Positions 61,454 to 64,000 of a DNA stretch of 64,000 nucleotides are shown here, piece after piece. Source of the DNA: an uncultured Rhizobiaceae group bacterium. GTDB lineage: Bacteria > Pseudomonadota > Alphaproteobacteria > Rhizobiales > Rhizobiaceae. Where the stretch lies: the NCBI GenBank assembly GCA_937930635.1, contig CALHCF010000007.1, forward strand, positions 124,001 to 188,000, read 5' to 3'. Under the pieces are notes generated by a model. The model was not told the DNA's origin, searched no databases, and was given only the letters and a program-made list of their open reading frames with translations. Each line of letters begins with the position of its first letter. The stretch's first letter is position 1. Made by a program: the position numbers and the translations under genes.

Positions 61454-62098
61454 ATGGGAATGGGGATGGATATGTACTCCAAAAAACACAGAATTCTTGC
61501 GGTTGTTGTGTCGCTGATATCGGCCGTGCTGTTTTGGACAAGCAGTCAGGCCTATGCCCGCGTGATCATTACCGAGCGCACAACCTTTTATAATGTCTCA
61601 GGCAAAACCGGGCCGCAGCTATTTCGATCCATCACAAGACGAGGCCCACGGGTAAGCGGTGTTGGGCACGCAATCGCCACGACAAGCAGCAGCTTGCAGG
61701 TCCGCAACATCAAGACATCGGTTCGGGGTCGCAAATGCCGCATTGTAAGCGCTGACGTCGTCCTGAAACTGGTTTATCGTTATCCCCGGTGGCAAAACCA
61801 GCGAACAGCCTCGGCGCGTGTTCGCAAGAACTGGGAGCGTTTTGCCCAACAAGTCAGAAAGCATGAACTCAAACACGGCAGCATCAGCAAGAAATTTGCC
61901 CGCAATCTTGAAAGGCAGATTAAACGGATTTCGGGTCGGGTTTCGCGCGGCTGCCGCGACTTCGGACTTAGGTCTTCAAGAGCCATCGCACGGCTGGAAC
62001 GCAATCATGCCCGGGCACATATGCGGTTTGACCGACGCGAAAACCGGGCTTTCTCCCGCATCAGGCGCCTGCAATCAACGCTTATCCTGTCGCAATAA
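61454..62098 (+). CDS. DUF922 domain putative secreted zinc protease
   Basis: Protein of about 214 residues. Sec signal or anchor HRILAVVVSLISAVLFWTSSQAYARV. The domain opens ITERTTFYNVSGKTGPQLFRSI and contains the zinc-type HExxH motif as HELKH in VRKHELKHGSISK. The C-terminal 60 residues are Arg-rich. Start uncertain: in-frame ATGs at 61454, 61460, 61466 and 61472 within a run of GG-rich triplets that could double as ribosome-binding sites. Function of DUF922 proteins is not established. Confidence 0.8.
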   Translation: MGMGMDMYSKKHRILAVVVSLISAVLFWTSSQAYARVIITERTTFYNVSGKTGPQLFRSITRRGPRVSGVGHAIATTSSSLQVRNIKTSVRGRKCRIVSADVVLKLVYRYPRWQNQRTASARVRKNWERFAQQVRKHELKHGSISKKFARNLERQIKRISGRVSRGCRDFGLRSSRAIARLERNHARAHMRFDRRENRAFSRIRRLQSTLILSQ

Positions 62099-62104
62099 AA
62101 CTTT

Positions 62105-62135
62105 CGGCTTTGCCGTCTCCTCACGGGCAAAGCCG
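62105..62135 (+). terminator. Hairpin after the DUF922 gene
   Basis: The perfect arms CGGCTTTGCC and GGCAAAGCCG around an 11-nt loop start 7 nt after the stop. No T-run follows, so termination is uncertain. Confidence 0.4.
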
Positions 62136-62251
62136 CAAAGACGGGGCAAACGAGCCGTTTGCCTGCGTGAAAATTAGGAAACAAACAAAGCTGACATGTG
62201 ATCAACAAGGTGCTTTAATCTCTCCAACAAAAACACCTGGGAGTAAGTTAC

Positions 62252-63748
62252 ATGTCCAAGTTAAGAAGAATTGCCGTTGCAGCACTGATGACAACGGCTC
62301 TGATGCCGATGGTAGAGGCCTCAACCGCTCTGGCGGCAAAAACATCACTCACAATGGGCATGGTACTGGAACCACCTCACCTTGATCCAACAGCCGGTGC
62401 CCCGGCTGCCATCGACGAAGTGGTTTATTCCAATCTTTTCGAAGGCCTCACACGCATTGGTTCAAAGGGTGAAGTATTGCCCGGCCTTGCCGAACGTTGG
62501 GACGTTTCAGAAGATGGCAAGACCTACACTTTTCATCTGCGCAAGGGCGTAAAGTTTCACGATGGAACGGATTTTGACGCCAGCGACGTAAAATTCTCGT
62601 TTGATCGAGCGCGTGCCGAGGAATCAACCAACGCCCAAAAAGGGCTGTTTGCCGGGATAGAGAACATCGAAACCGTTGATCCGGCCACGGTTAAAATCAC
62701 TCTCAAATCGGCCGCTGGCAGCTTCCTTTTCAATCTCGGCTGGGGCGATGCCGTTATTGTTGCGCCGGAATCGGCAGAGGGGAACAAAGCCAAACCAATC
62801 GGCACAGGCCCTTTCAAATTTGGCAATTGGGTCAAGGGAGCGTCGGTCGATCTGGTGCGAAACGACGCCTATTGGGGTGACAAAGTTTCACTTGAAAAGG
62901 CCACATTCCGCTTCATATCCGACCCGGCAGCCGCTCTTTCATCCATGCTGGCCGGCGATGTCGATGCGTTTGCCAACTTCCCTGCCCCGGAATCGATACC
63001 GCAGCTGAAAGCGGATCCCCGCTTTAAGGTGGTCGTCGGGTCAACAGAAGGCGAAACCATTCTCACCACCAACAATACCAAACCACCGTTCAACGATGTA
63101 CGTGTGCGCCGCGCAATTGCCCACGCAATCGACCGCCAGGCGATCATTGATGGTGCGATGTTTGGATTGGGAACGCCAATCGGCACTCATTTTGCGCCGC
63201 ACCACCCGGCCTATGTCAATCTCGTTGACAGATATCCGCTGGATCTGGAAGGCGCCAAGAAACTGCTGGCGGAAGCGGGTCATCCAGACGGGTTCAAGGC
63301 CACACTGAAACTCCCGCCACCTTCATACGCCCGCAGAGGCGGAGAGATTATCGCAGCACAATTGCGCAAAATCGGGATTGAGCTGGAAATCATCCCCGTC
63401 GAATGGGGCGTCTGGGTGCCGGAAGTCTTCAAGGGCAAGGATTTTGATCTCACCATCGTTTCCCACACCGAGCCTCAAGATATCGGGATCTATGGCAAGG
63501 AAGGCTATTATTTCAATTACACCAGCGACGCCTTCAATGATGTCATGGCCAAGATGAACAGCGAAACCGACGAGGCCAAACGCTACGGGCTGATGGGAGA
63601 AGGCCAGAAGATCATCACAGAGGATGCCGTCAACGGATATCTTTTCCAGCTCGCCAAGGCGGGCGTCTGGAACGCCAAGATCAATGGCCTTTGGGAGAAC
63701 TCCCCTATTCAGGCCAATGATCTCACGGGCGTAAGCTGGAGCGACTAA
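62252..63748 (+). CDS. Peptide-type ABC transporter substrate-binding protein
   Basis: Periplasmic SBP family 5 protein of 498 residues, Sec-exported (MSKLRRIAVAALMTTALMPM, cleavage near STALAAK). Landmarks: [74 protein letters not shown]. First gene of a second peptide/nickel-type importer, followed by a terminator and a permease. Unlike the first SBP5 of the window it lacks a twin-arginine signal. The upstream M20 deacylase may act on the imported ligand (inference). Confidence 0.92.
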   Translation: MSKLRRIAVAALMTTALMPMVEASTALAAKTSLTMGMVLEPPHLDPTAGAPAAIDEVVYSNLFEGLTRIGSKGEVLPGLAERWDVSEDGKTYTFHLRKGVKFHDGTDFDASDVKFSFDRARAEESTNAQKGLFAGIENIETVDPATVKITLKSAAGSFLFNLGWGDAVIVAPESAEGNKAKPIGTGPFKFGNWVKGASVDLVRNDAYWGDKVSLEKATFRFISDPAAALSSMLAGDVDAFANFPAPESIPQLKADPRFKVVVGSTEGETILTTNNTKPPFNDVRVRRAIAHAIDRQAIIDGAMFGLGTPIGTHFAPHHPAYVNLVDRYPLDLEGAKKLLAEAGHPDGFKATLKLPPPSYARRGGEIIAAQLRKIGIELEIIPVEWGVWVPEVFKGKDFDLTIVSHTEPQDIGIYGKEGYYFNYTSDAFNDVMAKMNSETDEAKRYGLMGEGQKIITEDAVNGYLFQLAKAGVWNAKINGLWENSPIQANDLTGVSWSD

Positions 63749-63755
63749 CAACAAC

Positions 63756-63783
63756 AGGGCCGGTAAATCCACCGGCCCTTTTT
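63756..63783 (+). terminator. Terminator between the SBP and the permease
   Basis: The perfect 9-bp arms AGGGCCGGT and ACCGGCCCT around AAATCC are followed by TTTTT. Third case in this window of a terminator right after an ABC binding-protein gene. Confidence 0.88.
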
Positions 63784-63862
63784 CGTCTCACTCTCTTTCC
63801 GCTCTAATGTCGATCAGCTCTCAAGACAGTTTCAACGCGGATTTTAAAGCGTCTCCCCAACC

Positions 63863-64000
63863 ATGACCCTTGTCCTGACCCGAAAACTCTTGTGGGCCAT
63901 TGTCACCCTTATTGTGGCATCGGTGGTCGTTTTTCTGGCGCTGGAAATCGTTCCCGGCGACCCGGCGCAGGTGATGCTAGGCATCAATGCGACTGACGAA
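63863..64000 (+). CDS. Peptide-type ABC permease (DppB-like), partial
   Basis: Only the first 46 residues are in the window. They read MTLVLTRKLLWAIVTLIVAS followed by a hydrophobic stretch and EIVPGDPAQVMLG, the standard N-terminal helix and following motif of DppB/GsiC-type permeases. It follows the binding-protein gene by 114 bp and runs off the right edge. Confidence 0.85.
   Translation, partial: MTLVLTRKLLWAIVTLIVASVVVFLALEIVPGDPAQVMLGINATDE

Noticed and set aside
1..64000. tRNA, rRNA, riboswitch, CRISPR, insertion sequence or integrase
   Set aside because: None seen on reading the gaps on both strands; the only repeats are the short dispersed and tandem ones listed, with no spacers or terminal inverted repeats around a transposase.

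Overview
This window looks like the chromosome of an alphaproteobacterium, most likely a member of the Hyphomicrobiales (Rhizobiales), perhaps marine. The best evidence is the gene order acpXL-fabZ-fabF2-fabF1-adh-lpxXL at 40.0-45.5 kb, which makes and attaches the very-long-chain fatty acid of rhizobial lipid A. Supporting evidence is a C4-pathway 5-aminolevulinate synthase and a helix-hairpin-helix C-terminal module otherwise known from rhizobial NuoE and ribosomal protein L21. I found no rRNA, tRNA, CRISPR array, transposase or integrase. Gene families are assigned by reading the protein sequences; no search could be run.

Layout. 0-4.1 kb: a partial hydroxypyruvate isomerase-like gene diverges from malonyl-CoA synthetase (matB), an Asp/Asn-hydroxylase-like oxygenase and an MmgE/PrpD protein. 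4.1-10.8 kb: a minus-strand peptide/nickel-type ABC importer whose two ATPases are fused and carry an unusual lysine-rich tail plus NuoE-type helix-hairpin-helix domain. 11.2-22.7 kb: a patchwork, apparently AT-richer accessory region. It holds a MerR regulator coupled to a signal-less solute-binding protein, a SUKH protein, two LysE exporters, a small K+ channel, an RND efflux pump joined to a glutamate symporter, and an orphan AAA ATPase. Four copies of a degenerate repeat lie in its gaps. 22.9-25.9 kb: hemA, a carboxymuconolactone-decarboxylase-like protein and a flavoprotein.

26.0-31.4 kb: a complete branched-chain-amino-acid-type ABC importer (SBP-H-M-G-F). 31.7-39.8 kb: a CocE-type hydrolase facing a five-gene minus-strand catabolic operon (semialdehyde dehydrogenase, ferredoxin-type reductase, amidase, VOC dioxygenase, esterase). 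40.0-46.9 kb: the lipid A very-long-chain fatty acid cluster, then a degenerate mannose-1-phosphate guanylyltransferase/cupin protein.

46.9-58.9 kb: taurine dissimilation. Tpa converts taurine to sulfoacetaldehyde, Xsc cleaves that to acetyl phosphate and sulfite, a TauE/SafE permease can export sulfite, and SoeB/SoeC-like subunits can pass electrons from sulfite to quinone. TauR, the MocR-type regulator, has a clear double TauR box at its own promoter. The molybdenum subunit SoeA is absent from the window; a 43-codon ORF sits directly ahead of soeB. A GH25 lysozyme, an MBL-fold protein and a coiled-coil protein are interspersed. 59-64 kb: an L,D-transpeptidase, an M20 deacylase, a DUF922 putative protease and the start of a second peptide ABC operon that runs off the window.
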